Of a DNA stretch of 5,578 bases, positions 5,327-5,578 are shown one piece after another; the first letter of the stretch is position 1; each line of letters opens with the position of its first letter. The notes under the pieces were generated by a model. The model saw nothing but the letters and a program-made list of their open reading frames with translations, ran no database searches and was not told the DNA's origin. The stretch spans positions 1 through 5,578 of the forward strand of contig JADFGB010000099.1 of the NCBI GenBank assembly GCA_022567875.1, read 5' to 3'. The stretch comes from Bacteroidota bacterium. GTDB taxonomy: Bacteria > Bacteroidota > Ignavibacteria > Ignavibacteriales > Ignavibacteriaceae. The translations under genes were made by a program, and so were the position numbers.

Positions 5327-5424
5327 CACTCTAATCATAATGTTTATAAAATGATATTTTAAACAAAACTATTAAGCCATATAACTACTATTTAACTCGA
5401 CGAAAACCAATAATATTTAGAGTG
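5327..5424. repeat. Separated 8-bp inverted repeat in the gene-poor stretch
   Basis: CACTCTAA (5327-5334) is the exact reverse complement of TTAGAGTG (5417-5424), with 82 bases between. The stretch 5253-5489 contains no convincing gene, only this repeat, the leader hairpin at 5262-5303 and the overlapping inverted repeat at 5390-5489. An 8-bp match in AT-rich DNA is only weakly significant on its own. Confidence 0.35.
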
Positions 5425-5489
5425 TTAGTAGGAAATTCTTGCCTTGATAATATTCCAATGCGTTTTATCAGTAATCGTCATAATTTGTT
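5390..5489. repeat. Imperfect inverted repeat after the partial gene's stop; attC-like ends
   Basis: Read on the minus strand, AAC (5489-5487) follows directly after the TAG stop of the partial gene. GACGA (5479-5475) then pairs with TCGTC (5403-5399), and the element closes with GTTAAAT (5396-5390), a perfect match to the attC core GTTRRRY. Inside, TGATAA can pair with TTATCA. The total of about 100 bases lies within the size range of attC sites and nearly equals the element at 3508-3610. The left box (ATAGAAC) is not a consensus RYYYAAC, and the paired arms are short. Confidence 0.4.
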
Positions 5490-5578
5490 CTATTTAATTA
5501 GTTTATCAAAATATCCACTTAATTCAACAGGTTGGTTAGCAGGAAAGATAGTTCCACCTAACAAACCTTGTCTCTTAT
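5490..5578 (-). CDS. C-terminal end of an unidentified protein (5' end outside window)
   Basis: Twenty-eight codons are open from the window edge to a TAG at 5490-5492. They end with GGTIFPANQPVELSGYFDKL followed by IK. The fragment is too short to identify. Its composition is protein-like, and it is on the same strand as the two genes before it, with its stop directly followed by an inverted repeat as in those genes. It could also be a chance open frame. Confidence 0.4.
   Translation of the reverse strand, partial: KRQGLLGGTIFPANQPVELSGYFDKLIK

Noticed and set aside
5425..5481. Eighteen-codon minus-strand frame MTITDKTHWNIIKARISY
   Set aside because: It is very short, has no clear ribosome-binding site and no recognisable family, and lies inside an inverted-repeat region; most likely chance.
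3258..5578. CRISPR array among the repeated motifs of the right-hand part
   Set aside because: The repeats are short, few, unevenly spaced and in both orientations, and there are no cas genes.

Overview
The window is AT-rich. Several genes use TTG or weakly marked ATG starts, and the signal-peptide YceI protein and the nitroreductase/MarR set look typical of the Bacteroidota/Ignavibacteriota (FCB) group. That placement is an inference from style, because no rRNA or marker gene is present. The window falls into two parts with different character.

Left part (about 1-3330) is ordinary chromosome. It opens with the C-terminal end of a plus-strand membrane protein (1-372) that looks like a UbiA/MenA-type prenyltransferase running directly into a two-cluster 4Fe-4S ferredoxin domain. 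After 25 bases comes a geranylgeranyl-reductase-family flavoenzyme (398-1567). The pair suggests a module that makes a polyprenylated lipid or quinone and saturates its isoprenoid chain, with the ferredoxin domain as a possible electron donor. A strong hairpin (1581-1627) separates it from a convergent minus-strand operon. Read in the direction of transcription, that operon is a secreted YceI-family isoprenoid-binding protein (3257-2655), a small nitroreductase (2628-2098) and a MarR-family regulator (2086-1637). A sigma-70-like promoter with a perfect 12-bp palindrome in its spacer lies just upstream of the YceI gene and is the natural place for MarR autoregulation.

Right part (about 3340-5578) looks like an accessory region. 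It holds, all on the minus strand: a frameshifted, truncated fragment of a tyrosine recombinase (3393-3516); a block of repeated motifs with 10-bp inverted ends that resembles an insertion-sequence end (3511-3607); a divergent glutathione-synthetase-like ATP-grasp ligase (3600-4568); a small single-pass membrane protein of unknown function (4791-5252); and the last 28 codons of another protein (5490-5578). After each of the three stop codons there is an imperfect inverted repeat with AAC/GTT ends. This layout of solitary, same-strand genes with structured spacers recalls integron gene cassettes. The match to the attC consensus is partial, and no intact integrase is present. The cassette reading is therefore a hypothesis, and the recombinase fragment is the firmest sign of mobility.
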